Positions 51,623-60,416 of a stretch of DNA of 64,000 bases are shown piece by piece (the stretch's first letter is position 1; the number at the start of each line of letters is the position of its first letter). Under the pieces are notes generated by a model, which had not been told where the DNA came from, searched no databases, and worked only from the letters and a program-made list of their open reading frames with translations. The position numbers were made by a program, and so were the translations under genes. The DNA comes from Bacteroides sp. MSB163 (GTDB taxonomy: Bacteria; Bacteroidota; Bacteroidia; Bacteroidales; Bacteroidaceae), in assembly GCF_036416795.1 (NCBI RefSeq), contig NZ_CP143867.1:62001-126000 (forward strand), given 5' to 3'.

Positions 51623-53641
51623 ATGATGAAAACTGTATTCTCAAAAATGACCGGAGGATTATTACTATTTACTTTATTAGTTTCATTTAAAGTAAATGCC
51701 TCCTTGCCACAGGCTAAAAATGATTCCGTATTTCATTTAGTACAACCGGACTACAAGTTAAGCCCTCTCACCGGTATAACTCGCCAACATTGGCTTGACG
51801 CTGCAACCTATTTACTGGACGGAGCATTCAGCTACATCCATACACTGGATGATCCGATGCGTTTCCCCAAACAACCGGGAAAAAGCTATCCAACGGATGG
51901 AAAGTTCAACAAGACAGAGAATTTGGAGGGACTTTGCCGCACCATGTTCGTAGCAATCCCGCTACTAAAAGAAAATCCGGATCTGGTACTGAATGGAATC
52001 AAAGTCGGGGATTATTACCGGCAACAGTTGCGGAATATGAGTGATTCATCTAAGTCCGGATATATTCAACATCTCAAAGGTGGGCCAAGCCAGACGCTTG
52101 TAGAATTCGGAGCACTTGCCCTGTCACTTACCGTAATGCCTGAGATTATCTGGGAACCATTGACACAAAAGGAGAAAGATGATCTTGCCGCATTAATGCT
52201 TAGTTACGGCAACGGACCTACAATCGGTTCTAACTGGCGTTTCTTCAATATATTCGTCATGTCTTTCTTCAAAGATCAGGGTTATGAGGTAAAAGACGGT
52301 TATATGGATGAATTGCTGCAAAAATCACTGGCACAATATCGTGGATATGGATGGTATAATGACAGTCCGGCCTATGATTATTATAGTATGTGGGCTTTTC
52401 AGATGTATGGTATGATTTGGGCGCATTACTACGGTGAGAAGTTCAATCCAGAAGCTGGTCGGCAGTTTGTCAGTAACTTCCGTGACCTGGTTCCCAACTA
52501 TCCTTATATGTTTGCCGAAGATGGAAAAATGAATATGTATGGACGCAGTATTACGTACCGTATAGCTGCCGCTGTACCTTTCCCGCTGATGGGGTGGCTC
52601 AATGATCCGTCTATCAACTATGGTTGGATGCGCCGCATTGCCTCTTCCACCTTGCTCCAATTCCTAGAAAATCCTGCATTAATGGAAGATCGGGTACCAA
52701 CACTGGGATTTTATGGGGCTTTTGAGCCTGCCGTACAGATTTACAGTTGCCGTGGCAGTGTTTACTGGATGGGGAAAGCGTTCCTTGGATTATTATTGCC
52801 TGCTGATAATCAGTTCTGGACAGCTATTGAGAATAACGGAGCTTGGGAAAAAGAACTTCAATCTGGCAAAGTTTACAATAAGTTTATGGAAGGTTCCAAC
52901 ACTTTAGTGACCAACTATCCCAATAGCGGCACTTCGGAAATACGTGCATGGTGCCATGAAACGGTTGCCAAAGACTGGCAGAAATTCCGTTCTACCGAGA
53001 ATTATAACAAATTGTCTTATAACACTGCATTCCCCTGGATGGCAGACAGTCCGGATGGTAAAGTGTCCATGAACTATGTCGTACTGAATGACAAACAAGA
53101 ATGGGAAGTGCTACGCCTCTATACATTCAAAAAGTTTGAAGACGGAATTTACTACCGGGATGCAGAACTTGAAACAAACCCGGAAATCAAATTCCGCCTG
53201 GCAGATATTCCGCTTCCTAACGGTATACTTCGTGTGGACAAGGTTTCTTTTCCACTTACAACAGAATTACGTTATGGACACTATTCTCTTCCGGAGCTAG
53301 GCAATCCCATTGTTACAAAGGAGCAAAAGGCCGGAGGATACACCGCCTACTGCATGGATAATGGTGCCTATCAAACGGCTCTTATCAATCTACAGGGTTG
53401 GTCGGAAGTGGAATTCGTACAGACTGAAGGGCTCCATCCGGTCAGTAACAAATGCTCAGTAATCAATGCTGCCGCTACTCATTCCGGTGATAAAGTCTTT
53501 ATCACACTGCAATTATGGAAAAAGAGTGGCGAGCCATTTACTAAAAAGGAACTGACACCTGTAAAGTCTTTCAAACAGGCCGGGGACACTATAACCATTT
53601 ATTTCTCCGACGGAACGGTAAAGACGGTTCCTTTCTCCTGA
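51623..53641 (+). CDS. DUF2264 family protein, long form
   Basis: A 672-residue exported protein. A signal peptide (about 1-26, ending KVNAS) is followed by the DUF2264 helical-barrel core (about 50-400) with NLEGLCRTMFVAIPLL, SNWRFFNIFVMSFFKDQG, YRGYGWYNDSPAYDYYSMW and MYGRSITYRIAAAVPFPL. A beta-rich C-terminal region of about 250 residues follows, which the paralogue at 30562 lacks. The conserved WYxDxxxYDYY and YGRSITYR blocks probably line the active site. The gene diverges from the hybrid regulator across an unusual repeat array and is probably in its regulon. Catalytic role is uncertain: a glucuronidase-like hydrolase is my best guess from context and memory of the family. An adjacent ATG at 51626 is also possible. 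Confidence 0.82.
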   Translation: MMKTVFSKMTGGLLLFTLLVSFKVNASLPQAKNDSVFHLVQPDYKLSPLTGITRQHWLDAATYLLDGAFSYIHTLDDPMRFPKQPGKSYPTDGKFNKTENLEGLCRTMFVAIPLLKENPDLVLNGIKVGDYYRQQLRNMSDSSKSGYIQHLKGGPSQTLVEFGALALSLTVMPEIIWEPLTQKEKDDLAALMLSYGNGPTIGSNWRFFNIFVMSFFKDQGYEVKDGYMDELLQKSLAQYRGYGWYNDSPAYDYYSMWAFQMYGMIWAHYYGEKFNPEAGRQFVSNFRDLVPNYPYMFAEDGKMNMYGRSITYRIAAAVPFPLMGWLNDPSINYGWMRRIASSTLLQFLENPALMEDRVPTLGFYGAFEPAVQIYSCRGSVYWMGKAFLGLLLPADNQFWTAIENNGAWEKELQSGKVYNKFMEGSNTLVTNYPNSGTSEIRAWCHETVAKDWQKFRSTENYNKLSYNTAFPWMADSPDGKVSMNYVVLNDKQEWEVLRLYTFKKFEDGIYYRDAELETNPEIKFRLADIPLPNGILRVDKVSFPLTTELRYGHYSLPELGNPIVTKEQKAGGYTAYCMDNGAYQTALINLQGWSEVEFVQTEGLHPVSNKCSVINAAATHSGDKVFITLQLWKKSGEPFTKKELTPVKSFKQAGDTITIYFSDGTVKTVPFS

Positions 53642-53663
53642 TGTAAGTTTCGGAAGGAATAGT

Positions 53664-53671
53664 TATCTTTG
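53664..53671 (+). promoter_or_regulatory. -7 box for hemW
   Basis: TATCTTTG, a strong -7 match, 48 bp upstream of the hemW ATG and 22 bp past the DUF2264 stop. A short stem (AAGAACT / AGTTCTT, 53682-53700) follows at the expected transcript start. Confidence 0.55.
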
Positions 53672-53719
53672 CCGCCAAAGTAAGAACTGCGGAAGTTCTT
53701 CTACAGAAATGATACAATT

Positions 53720-54850
53720 ATGGCAGGCATCTACATACATATCCCCTTCTGCAAGACACGTTGCATTTATTGCGATTTCTATTCCACCACACGTTCGGAA
53801 TTGAAATCGCAATATATCCGTGCCCTTTGCCGGGAGTTGACGGAACGCAAGGAATATCTGAAAGGGGAAGCTGTTGAAACCATTTATTTCGGTGGAGGTA
53901 CACCGTCACAGTTATCGGAGGAAGACTTTAAGGAGGTTTTCAAAACGATTGAACAGGTTTACGGAACGAGGGAAGCAACAGAAATAACTCTTGAAGCAAA
54001 TCCCGATGACCTTACAGATGAATATATCGGAATGTTGCGCACTCTGCCGTTCAACCGCATCAGTATGGGAATACAAACTTTTGATGATGCAACACTACAA
54101 TTATTGAACAGGCGGCACAATGCCAGACAAGCAATAGAAGCAGTTAAACGCTGTCGACAAGCAGGTTTTCAAAATATCAGTATCGATTTAATTTATGGTT
54201 TACCCGGAGAGACCGACCCACGCTGGGCACAAGATTTACAGCAAGCTGTCAGTCTTAATGTAGAGCATATTTCAGCCTACCATCTAATTTACGAGGAAGG
54301 TACCCCCCTTTACAAAATGCTGCAACAACACTCGGTATCTCAAGTGGATGAGGATAGTAGTCTGAACTTCTTCTCCACACTGATAGACACTCTTTCTGCT
54401 GCCGGATACGAGCACTATGAAATTTCCAACTTCTGCAAACCAGGAATGTATTCCCAGCATAATACTTCTTATTGGCAGGGAATTTCTTATTTGGGATGCG
54501 GTCCGTCCGCACATTCCTTTAATGGAGACTCGCGCGAATGGAATGTAGCTTCACTAAATCAATATCTTTCATCTGTAGAACAAGGGCAACGCCAGCACGA
54601 AACAGAACAACTGGACACACACACACGCTACAATGAATACATCATCACAGGTCTGCGCACAATGTGGGGAATATCCACTGAAGAGCTAAAAAATAAGTTC
54701 GGCAACCGGCTCTGGAAATATTGTCTTGAACAAGCCAAACCTTATCTGGAAAACGGGAAATTAGAGTTGCATGACAATCGGTTAAAGCTAACCAGGGAAG
54801 GCATTTTCATCTCAGACGGTATCATGAGCGACCTCTTGGAAATAGAATAA
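53720..54850 (+). CDS. hemW: HemW-type radical SAM protein
   Basis: A 376-residue cytosolic protein. The radical SAM cluster motif is Cys11-x3-Cys15-x2-Cys18 (PFCKTRCIYCDF) very near the N-terminus, followed by TIYFGGGTPSQL, LEANPDD, NRISMGIQTFDDATLQLLNR and ISIDLIYGLPGET. The C-terminal HemN-like domain ends with a short helix (IFISDGIMSDLLEI). This is the oxygen-independent coproporphyrinogen oxidase-like family, now viewed mainly as a haem chaperone (HemW); true HemN is longer with an extra N-terminal segment. It is unrelated to the PUL and marks a return to core genome. A clear terminator follows at 54872-54901. Confidence 0.92.
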   Translation: MAGIYIHIPFCKTRCIYCDFYSTTRSELKSQYIRALCRELTERKEYLKGEAVETIYFGGGTPSQLSEEDFKEVFKTIEQVYGTREATEITLEANPDDLTDEYIGMLRTLPFNRISMGIQTFDDATLQLLNRRHNARQAIEAVKRCRQAGFQNISIDLIYGLPGETDPRWAQDLQQAVSLNVEHISAYHLIYEEGTPLYKMLQQHSVSQVDEDSSLNFFSTLIDTLSAAGYEHYEISNFCKPGMYSQHNTSYWQGISYLGCGPSAHSFNGDSREWNVASLNQYLSSVEQGQRQHETEQLDTHTRYNEYIITGLRTMWGISTEELKNKFGNRLWKYCLEQAKPYLENGKLELHDNRLKLTREGIFISDGIMSDLLEIE

Positions 54851-54871
54851 AGGAATAAGATAGTAGACACA

Positions 54872-54901
54872 GAAAGCCGTTTCTTCGCAGAAACGGCTTT
54901 C
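54872..54901 (+). terminator. hemW terminator
   Basis: GAAAGCCGTTTC (54872-54883) pairs perfectly with GAAACGGCTTTC (54890-54901) around the loop TTCGCA, and TTCT follows. It is a classical intrinsic terminator 22 bp past the hemW stop. Confidence 0.85.
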
Positions 54902-54927
54902 TTCTATAGGTCAACATAAAGTTAAAC

Positions 54928-54935
54928 CTAATTCG
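54928..54935. repeat. left target-site duplication of the insertion sequence
   Basis: CTAATTCG here is repeated exactly at 56650-56657, and the base before it (C) also matches. The pair brackets the element whose ends are GGATATTC and GAATATCC. Confidence 0.7.
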
Positions 54936-54965
54936 GGATATTCAGTAAATGTCCCTCTTTCTTAT

Positions 54966-55015
54966 AAATTAAGAGAACAGTTTTACTTTACGTGAGCTTT
55001 TCTCTTAATTTTTTT
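54966..55015 (+). terminator. inward-facing terminator at the IS left end
   Basis: AAATTAAGAGAA (54966-54977) pairs with TTCTCTTAATTT (55000-55011), followed by a run of T to 55015. It would stop transcripts coming from hemW before they run antisense into the transposase. Confidence 0.65.
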
Positions 55016-55158
55016 GTGTAAAGTCTCAAGTCTTCTATCTTTTTAATAGAATATTATTTACATATTCTTATTTTTTCTTCCCAACGGTACATTATGTATA
55101 TGTCTTTTTAGGGGAAGTTAAAACCCTCTCCTCTTTTCTTCTTCTTCTTTTAGTTTGA

Positions 55159-56517
55159 TTATGCAGCCGTTCTTTTTTTCTTTTCGACCTTTTCTATCAT
55201 AGATACCGCATTGGCCGTATGTATTCCAAAGAAAATCCAAAGTATTTCCGTTTTCCTGTTTCTGGCTTTTATTCTGGCCAGTGAGTAATGTTGTTTCTGC
55301 GTTCCAAAACTTCCTTCCAGGCGGGTAGCCCTTTCACGGCTGAGTTCCGACCGTAAGATTTTCCGCAGTGGCTCATCTTTGGCAGCTCTTCCCTTACGCT
55401 TAAAGGAAGTACTTATATGATATTTAGTACAAAATTTCCGGTTGGCATTATTAGCATAGATTGAATCCGCTGCAAGCGCCTTAACCCTGACCTTGGTCAG
55501 TTGTCGTTGCAAATGAATACAGTCTTTCAAACGTACTCCTTTGTTAAAAGCCTTAAAGGAGATATGTTCTATGAAGGAGATTCCATCTATTTGTATATTG
55601 TTGACCTTGGCTCCGAACTCAACGGATTTGGTTTCCTTGCCTCTGATAATGGGGCGAAGGTAATGCCGGTCGATACTCGCGATACGGTTGGACACTTTTT
55701 TGCCTGCAAATAAATTCTTCCCTTGCTCAAGGACTGTCTGTATGACCGAGAAACGTCTTTGGTAATCAGAGGATAGTGTAAGCCTGTGCCTGTAGGATGA
55801 ATGAAGATGCTCCAGCTGGTCCAGTAACTTTTCCAATAACTGAAGTAGCCTGCGTTTAATCATACGGGTCTGTGATTTCCTGCGTTTACGCAGTTTACTG
55901 TAAGCAAGGTAGGCACGGCTTACATCAAGATACTTGTTACGGGGACGTTGTATGTGCAATGTACGGCAATGTTTGCACAGATGGCGATGAAGCCATACAA
56001 TACCTTCCCATAAGAGTTTGACATCAGTAGGAAAGCGCAAATGACTTTCATAACAGGTGGCATCGGTCATACAGACATGAAGGTTCTCAAGATAAGGTTT
56101 CCAATGCTCAGCCAGAATAAGCTGGAGGGACTCAATAACAAGGCGGTCCGCTAGTTCCTGGCGAATCGCACTGACGATTTTAGGATTGGTCAGTGGATGA
56201 AGAGGATCAATCTGAACACCACAAAATAACTGGTAATGAATATTACCGTTTAAATGCTCAATCAGTTGTGCATCGGAAAAGTTGGTATAGGACTTCAGGA
56301 CCATCAAGGCTATTTTACCTTCGGGAGAAAAATAACTTTTACGACCCAAAGCAGAGGACTTCAAATGCATTTGTCGGGCCAGTTCCGAGAAAGGAAACAG
56401 AGCATGGAGGCGACCTAATTCGCTCGTTGCAAAACTTTGACGATATTTTTTTAGCATATCGAACTCGGTAAAACCTAAACAAGGTTCGATTTCGGAGATT
56501 TTTTGTATCTTTACCAT
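55159..56517 (-). CDS. IS1182/IS5-family DDE transposase
   Basis: A 452-residue transposase that is intact from ATG to stop. The DDE residues can be placed at Asp152 (VCMTDATCYES), Asp351 (ALAADSIYANN) and Glu401 (ATRLEGSFGTQKQHY). The N-terminal part (about 40-120) holds the DUF772-type DNA-binding region (GKIALMVLKSYTNFSDAQLIEHL). The middle is very basic and coiled (RKRRKSQTRMIKRRLLQ), and the C-terminal block NRKTEILWIFFGIHTANAV is typical of the group. The size suits an IS1182-like element of 1.7 kb. With intact ends and target duplication it is likely a recent, functional copy. Confidence 0.9.
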   Translation of the reverse strand: MVKIQKISEIEPCLGFTEFDMLKKYRQSFATSELGRLHALFPFSELARQMHLKSSALGRKSYFSPEGKIALMVLKSYTNFSDAQLIEHLNGNIHYQLFCGVQIDPLHPLTNPKIVSAIRQELADRLVIESLQLILAEHWKPYLENLHVCMTDATCYESHLRFPTDVKLLWEGIVWLHRHLCKHCRTLHIQRPRNKYLDVSRAYLAYSKLRKRRKSQTRMIKRRLLQLLEKLLDQLEHLHSSYRHRLTLSSDYQRRFSVIQTVLEQGKNLFAGKKVSNRIASIDRHYLRPIIRGKETKSVEFGAKVNNIQIDGISFIEHISFKAFNKGVRLKDCIHLQRQLTKVRVKALAADSIYANNANRKFCTKYHISTSFKRKGRAAKDEPLRKILRSELSRERATRLEGSFGTQKQHYSLARIKARNRKTEILWIFFGIHTANAVSMIEKVEKKKRTAA

Positions 56518-56593
56518 GTGTTTTTAGTTTAGATTACCCCCGTTTTGGCCGTCAAACCGTTTTTTTGGGGGGAATGCTTAAAGATACAAAAAA

Positions 56594-56622
56594 GGCAACT
56601 AACTCGCAATGAATTAGTTGCC
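56594..56622 (-). terminator. inward-facing terminator at the IS right end
   Basis: GGCAACTAA (56594-56602) pairs with TTAGTTGCC (56614-56622). On the minus strand it is followed by TTTTTTG. It lies inside the element, upstream of the transposase start at 56517, so it blocks read-through from the lipoprotein gene on the right into the transposase. Confidence 0.75.
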
Positions 56623-56649
56623 TTAAATTTTATTATTTTGGGAATATCC

Positions 56650-56657
56650 CTAATTCG
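56650..56657. repeat. right target-site duplication of the insertion sequence
   Basis: CTAATTCG, an exact match to 54928-54935. It lies 13 bp beyond the stop of the BACON lipoprotein gene, so the element landed just downstream of that gene without breaking it. Confidence 0.7.
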
Positions 56658-56669
56658 TCAGAGAGAATT

Positions 56670-57782
56670 CTAATTATCTGCTTTTATTTTCTTTATTGAT
56701 AAGTCTTTAAATATATCATAATAACCAAGGTTATTATTATTACCAAACGTTGGAGACTTAGAAGCAAAGACATAAACTCCTATAGCATCGATAAAGCTCT
56801 TTATAGTCCCTATTTCTCCTGTAAAGGATAATCCTTTTTTATCCTTGAAAGGGAAGAAAGGCATTAATTCTTCATCGGCTACATCAAGCTCTGCTATAGC
56901 TGGATAGGACAATGACGTGTCCGCATGTACATAGCCCGCTTCACTTCTCACTATGGTATAAAGGTACCATTTTTGTGATTCTATAAATCCAAGATATTGT
57001 CCGTTAAGGGCACTCAACTGGTAGGTTTCACTATCGAACTTCAGAGGCAATACAACTCCTCTTATAGAACTCAAACCGTTTGCATAGAAAACTGTTGCAT
57101 CTTTTTCATCTTGAAAGATCTCTATTTTCACGGTTTCACTTACCCAATCATCCCCTTCACCAAAAGTAGAATAAGTAGCTTCATAAGTGCCTGCAATATC
57201 ATTCACCCCAAACTGAACAAAAGTTATTTCTTTGGTTCCTTTTTGGCTCTTGAATATTACGGTTCCTTTACGGGCATTTCCGGTCGTATTCTCAGCTAAA
57301 GTAAAATTATAACCTTCTTTTACTTTCTCACCGGTTATCCAATCCGGCATATCTACAGTGTAGTCATAATCACTCTTCACAGGGATCGTTATGGTACTTT
57401 CTTCATCAGAAAGTCCGTAAAGATCATCCCCGTTCACATACCATACTCCACCGGCTTGTGACACAGGTACACGCACCTTGCTATCTAAAGCATTCGATAT
57501 TTCAACAACCGCATTTCGGCCTACAAGACCTGTATAAGTAGGAACCGCCACTGTCACGACATTACCGTTAACAGTAACCGTGCACCAATCCTGATTGCTT
57601 ACCGCCGTAATGGCAGAAGTGCTTTGTACCTCTATAGTGCCGGTAGTTGCAACGGCAGTGAAAGATACATCAGACTTTATCACCTGTAAGGATGCAACAG
57701 CAGATGAATCGTCATCATCCGAGCAGGATGTTACCAAGAACAGACATCCTATCAGCATCCATAAAATATTTATTTTTTTCAT
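56670..57782 (-). CDS. BACON-domain lipoprotein
   Basis: A 370-residue lipoprotein (lipobox LFLVTSCSDD, then an Asp/Ser run that favours surface export). It has two BACON-like immunoglobulin-type domains, about 30-110 (VSNQDWCTVTVNGNVVTV, RVPVSQAGG) and about 112-195 (TVDMPDWITGEKV, TGNARKGTVIFKSQKGTKEI). The remaining 175 residues form a lipocalin-like beta-rich domain of unknown function (AGTYEATYSTFGEGDDWVSE). BACON domains are often linked to mucin or glycan binding and here may be spacers. It is the last gene of the SusCD-metallopeptidase unit, and its 3-prime flank has been taken by an insertion sequence. Confidence 0.8.
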   Translation of the reverse strand: MKKINILWMLIGCLFLVTSCSDDDDSSAVASLQVIKSDVSFTAVATTGTIEVQSTSAITAVSNQDWCTVTVNGNVVTVAVPTYTGLVGRNAVVEISNALDSKVRVPVSQAGGVWYVNGDDLYGLSDEESTITIPVKSDYDYTVDMPDWITGEKVKEGYNFTLAENTTGNARKGTVIFKSQKGTKEITFVQFGVNDIAGTYEATYSTFGEGDDWVSETVKIEIFQDEKDATVFYANGLSSIRGVVLPLKFDSETYQLSALNGQYLGFIESQKWYLYTIVRSEAGYVHADTSLSYPAIAELDVADEELMPFFPFKDKKGLSFTGEIGTIKSFIDAIGVYVFASKSPTFGNNNNLGYYDIFKDLSIKKIKADN

Positions 57783-57794
57783 ACGCTAAACATT

Positions 57795-58166
57795 TTATTT
57801 TTTAGTTTTTAAAAGTTTTCGAACCGAAGCATTAATAACTGTATCAGAGAGATAAATAAAAAAAGTTACTCCCAATGCAATACACAACGATTCTCCAAAA
57901 GAATGTTTACTATCAAAGAATATCAGTAACAAAATAATAAGTGCCGCCACTATAATATATTTCAGTATTTGCTTCAAGACCGAGATTTCATCAGACTCCT
58001 TAGCAATCACCCAATTTACCGGTGAATAACACAACAAATCTATTAATACAACCATTAACAATGCTTGTGGGAATGAATATCCGTCTTCTCCATACATAAA
58101 GAAGGGTATTCCAACTAAAAGCACTATCATAGAAACCACTACAGATAGAATTACTTTTCTATTCAT
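57795..58166 (-). CDS. small multi-spanning membrane protein, unknown function
   Basis: A 123-residue protein with about four hydrophobic helices (ILSVVVSMIVLLVGIPFFMY, FPQALLMVVLIDLLCYSPV, YIIVAALIILLLIFF, ESLCIALGVTFFIYLS) and a basic C-terminus (RKLLKTKK). No family is recognised. It lies between two lipoprotein genes (12 bp and 25 bp gaps) in a unit otherwise made of outer-membrane and surface proteins. An inner-membrane protein in that position is unusual; it may help export or stabilise the complex, or just share the transcript. Confidence 0.7.
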   Translation of the reverse strand: MNRKVILSVVVSMIVLLVGIPFFMYGEDGYSFPQALLMVVLIDLLCYSPVNWVIAKESDEISVLKQILKYIIVAALIILLLIFFDSKHSFGESLCIALGVTFFIYLSDTVINASVRKLLKTKK

Positions 58167-58191
58167 AACAGTACTTTTCTTTATTAATAAA

Positions 58192-59502
58192 TCATTGCTT
58201 AGTTAAACTAAACCAGACCTTATTATCAACTGTACTAACCAATTTAGCCGTAGCGGGTGTTTGGTCATCATCAAATTCTATAGTATAGGGACTATTTGCA
58301 TCAACATACTCTATGATAGGATCTAAAAATGCATAGAAGTCATAATTCAACCCCGGAGCTGTAGACTGGATCGAAATCTTCTTAGCAGTCTCATCTACAA
58401 TTGATAATTTATATCCATAACATACATTCCAAACCTGCATTCCTAACCAATTGGATTCCCAACCCATACAATATGGGTTTGTATCATTTCCCGGATAGGC
58501 AGGATTTGCTCCAATATACCAACCAATGAATTCTTCATACTGGGTTGATTTATTTATTGCATAAGCATTACTGAATAAATCCATCAGTTCCTTGTTCATA
58601 TCTCCAGTCCCCGCAGCTATATCAAAAGAAAGGTACCATTGAGCAGTTGTCCCGCAGAACTGTTCCAAAACTGTAGGATAAGGGAAAGAAACATCTGCAT
58701 CCGTAGCTTTTATAGCTCCCGTAGCATCATCATAGACTAAGCGTTGAAAAGTAATTCCATTTATAGTAAGCGGTTCATAAAGATTTATTCCATCCGGAGT
58801 ATAGATATAGGCCATATCTATATTTTCTAATGAACTGTCTTCTTTTATATCGGTATAAGAAAGTAGTTTACCTACCATGCTGATAGCATACTCTTTTCCA
58901 CCTACTATCATCTTCATGCGAGGTACGGCTGCCATTTTTTCCTGCATATCCAGTACCTTTTGCATATAACTACCAGCACTCTCAGTCAGTTTAGTCATCA
59001 CCATCTTATTGCCATATTTCTTTCCTTTCAGCACAATGCGATCTTCGCTCACTTCCATAAACACAAATTCATAGTCGCTGGCATATCCGTCGACATCACT
59101 CGACCCTCTTGGCTCCGAAAAGAAATGAAACAGTAAATTGTAAGTGTCGAAAGTCAGGATTGCACTTTGTTCGGATATAACCCGGTAATATGAAGTCACT
59201 ACCGTACCAGCCGGCCATTTACCACCATCACTGGAACTTAAAGATAATTCCGAAGCCATATCAACCTTTCCATTATCGAACTTTGCAGTATAAGTATATC
59301 CACCCATCGAACGATCGCTCGGATAGAACTCCATCACCCATCCCTGCGGATCATCTTGAAGAATAGTCTTATATTTGGCTAAAGCTTCATTCATTCTTTC
59401 GGCTGCCGATTTATCGAACAGATCCTCTTCTTCACTTACACATGAATTAAAGCACAATCCGACGAGCAGCAATAATAGAGTATAATATATTTTTTTCATC
59501 AT
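58192..59502 (-). CDS. DUF4302-like lipoprotein
   Basis: A 436-residue lipoprotein (lipobox LCFNSCVSEE followed by acidic residues). Family-like features are AAERMNEALAKYKTILQDDPQGWVMEF near the N-terminus (split as AAERMNEALAKY and PQGWVMEFYP), FDTYNLLFHFFSEP, DYEFVFMEV and IVLKGKKYGNKMVMTKL-type strands. This pattern is known to me from DUF4302 proteins that accompany SusC/SusD and zinc metallopeptidase genes. Function is unknown; it probably sits on the cell surface and takes part in substrate capture. It is 9 bp from the metallopeptidase stop, consistent with one operon. Confidence 0.78.
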   Translation of the reverse strand: MMKKIYYTLLLLLVGLCFNSCVSEEEDLFDKSAAERMNEALAKYKTILQDDPQGWVMEFYPSDRSMGGYTYTAKFDNGKVDMASELSLSSSDGGKWPAGTVVTSYYRVISEQSAILTFDTYNLLFHFFSEPRGSSDVDGYASDYEFVFMEVSEDRIVLKGKKYGNKMVMTKLTESAGSYMQKVLDMQEKMAAVPRMKMIVGGKEYAISMVGKLLSYTDIKEDSSLENIDMAYIYTPDGINLYEPLTINGITFQRLVYDDATGAIKATDADVSFPYPTVLEQFCGTTAQWYLSFDIAAGTGDMNKELMDLFSNAYAINKSTQYEEFIGWYIGANPAYPGNDTNPYCMGWESNWLGMQVWNVCYGYKLSIVDETAKKISIQSTAPGLNYDFYAFLDPIIEYVDANSPYTIEFDDDQTPATAKLVSTVDNKVWFSLTKQ

Positions 59503-59511
59503 TTCTCATAT

Positions 59512-60390
59512 TTATTTAAGTGTTTCCAAATCAAGCTCTCCGCTCACAACATCACCCATACGGCGCTGAACTACATTACGAAGTTCATCCATATCAATAT
59601 TCCACGCAGTTTGCATGTAATTCTTCACAATTGATAGTTTCTGATTAATGATATCAGCACCTTTAGTTCCGGCAGCTGCCATCTGTTTAGCCCAGTATTC
59701 AGCCGTATTTGTTACATAAATAGAAGTTACTTCCGCTATATCTTCACGAGGCTCACTCATTGCATAAGGAGAAATAAATCCATTTGCCAAAGCATCTTTT
59801 TCGCTTTCCTGATACCAGTCTCCACTGACATAAAGTCCTTCGGAAATTCTGTCATAATCAGGGTCATAACTCTTTGTCTGATGAAGTATATGTGCAAACT
59901 CATGGTGCATGGTCTTAAAGTAATACTCGTTCAGGAACGCTTCATTAATCTGCAAATTATTTACCAGATATAGAGTTACCTTCAATCCTCCTTCCGCCGT
60001 GCCAAGTACCATCGTACCATTATCTTCATAAGCAGCCGATCCAACCAGATGAAGAACTTTAGGAACATACTGGCGTGTAAAGTCAATACCTACAACCTCA
60101 TCATAAGCTTCGAGCCACGCATATTTCACGATATGTGATAAAGCCACCGCTTTATCATAATCAGCAGGAGCCAATGTGTAATCGTGATTAGATTCGATAT
60201 CCTCCATATGATATTTCAACGCAATATTATAAGGCGTTGTATAGTTTGCAAGTATCCACTTATCAAAATCATTTAGTTCGCTTGTCGGCTGATCCTCAAA
60301 GATACTCTTTGAGTCCAGATCATCTTCGCCACACCCCATAAGGTTCAGTAACGAAATAGCTATACCCAATATAAATAAATATTTTTTCAT
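59512..60390 (-). CDS. surface zinc-binding metallopeptidase (Mx1-like) lipoprotein
   Basis: A 292-residue lipoprotein (lipobox LNLMGCGED). The zinc motif is His163-Glu164-x-x-His167 in MHHEFAHILHQ, followed about 60 residues later by an acidic segment (PREDIAEVTSIYVTN) that could give the third ligand. This matches the putative zinc-binding metallopeptidase group often encoded beside SusC/SusD and DUF4302. It would cut a protein or peptide at the cell surface for uptake by the SusC/SusD pair. No propeptide is obvious. It is 26 bp after SusD. Confidence 0.83.
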   Translation of the reverse strand: MKKYLFILGIAISLLNLMGCGEDDLDSKSIFEDQPTSELNDFDKWILANYTTPYNIALKYHMEDIESNHDYTLAPADYDKAVALSHIVKYAWLEAYDEVVGIDFTRQYVPKVLHLVGSAAYEDNGTMVLGTAEGGLKVTLYLVNNLQINEAFLNEYYFKTMHHEFAHILHQTKSYDPDYDRISEGLYVSGDWYQESEKDALANGFISPYAMSEPREDIAEVTSIYVTNTAEYWAKQMAAAGTKGADIINQKLSIVKNYMQTAWNIDMDELRNVVQRRMGDVVSGELDLETLK

Positions 60391-60416
60391 AATTTATCTT
60401 TTAAGAATTTTACTGG

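Larger units (their letters stand above)
54936..56649 (-). mobile_element. IS1182/IS5-like insertion sequence, complete
   Basis: An element of about 1.71 kb with short terminal inverted repeats: GGATATTC at the left end (54936-54943) and GAATATCC at the right end (56642-56649). It is flanked by an 8-9 bp direct repeat (CTAATTCG). It carries one intact transposase gene on the minus strand. Near each end lies an intrinsic terminator pointing inward (54966-55015 on plus, 56594-56622 on minus) that would block transcription entering from either side. Because AATT within the duplication is palindromic, the ends could be shifted by up to about 5 bp. Confidence 0.8.

Noticed and set aside
56518..56593. 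G/C-run dyad (GGGGG ... CCCCC) before the transposase as a riboswitch
   Set aside because: The pairing is only homopolymer runs around a long loop; no known riboswitch core is seen.
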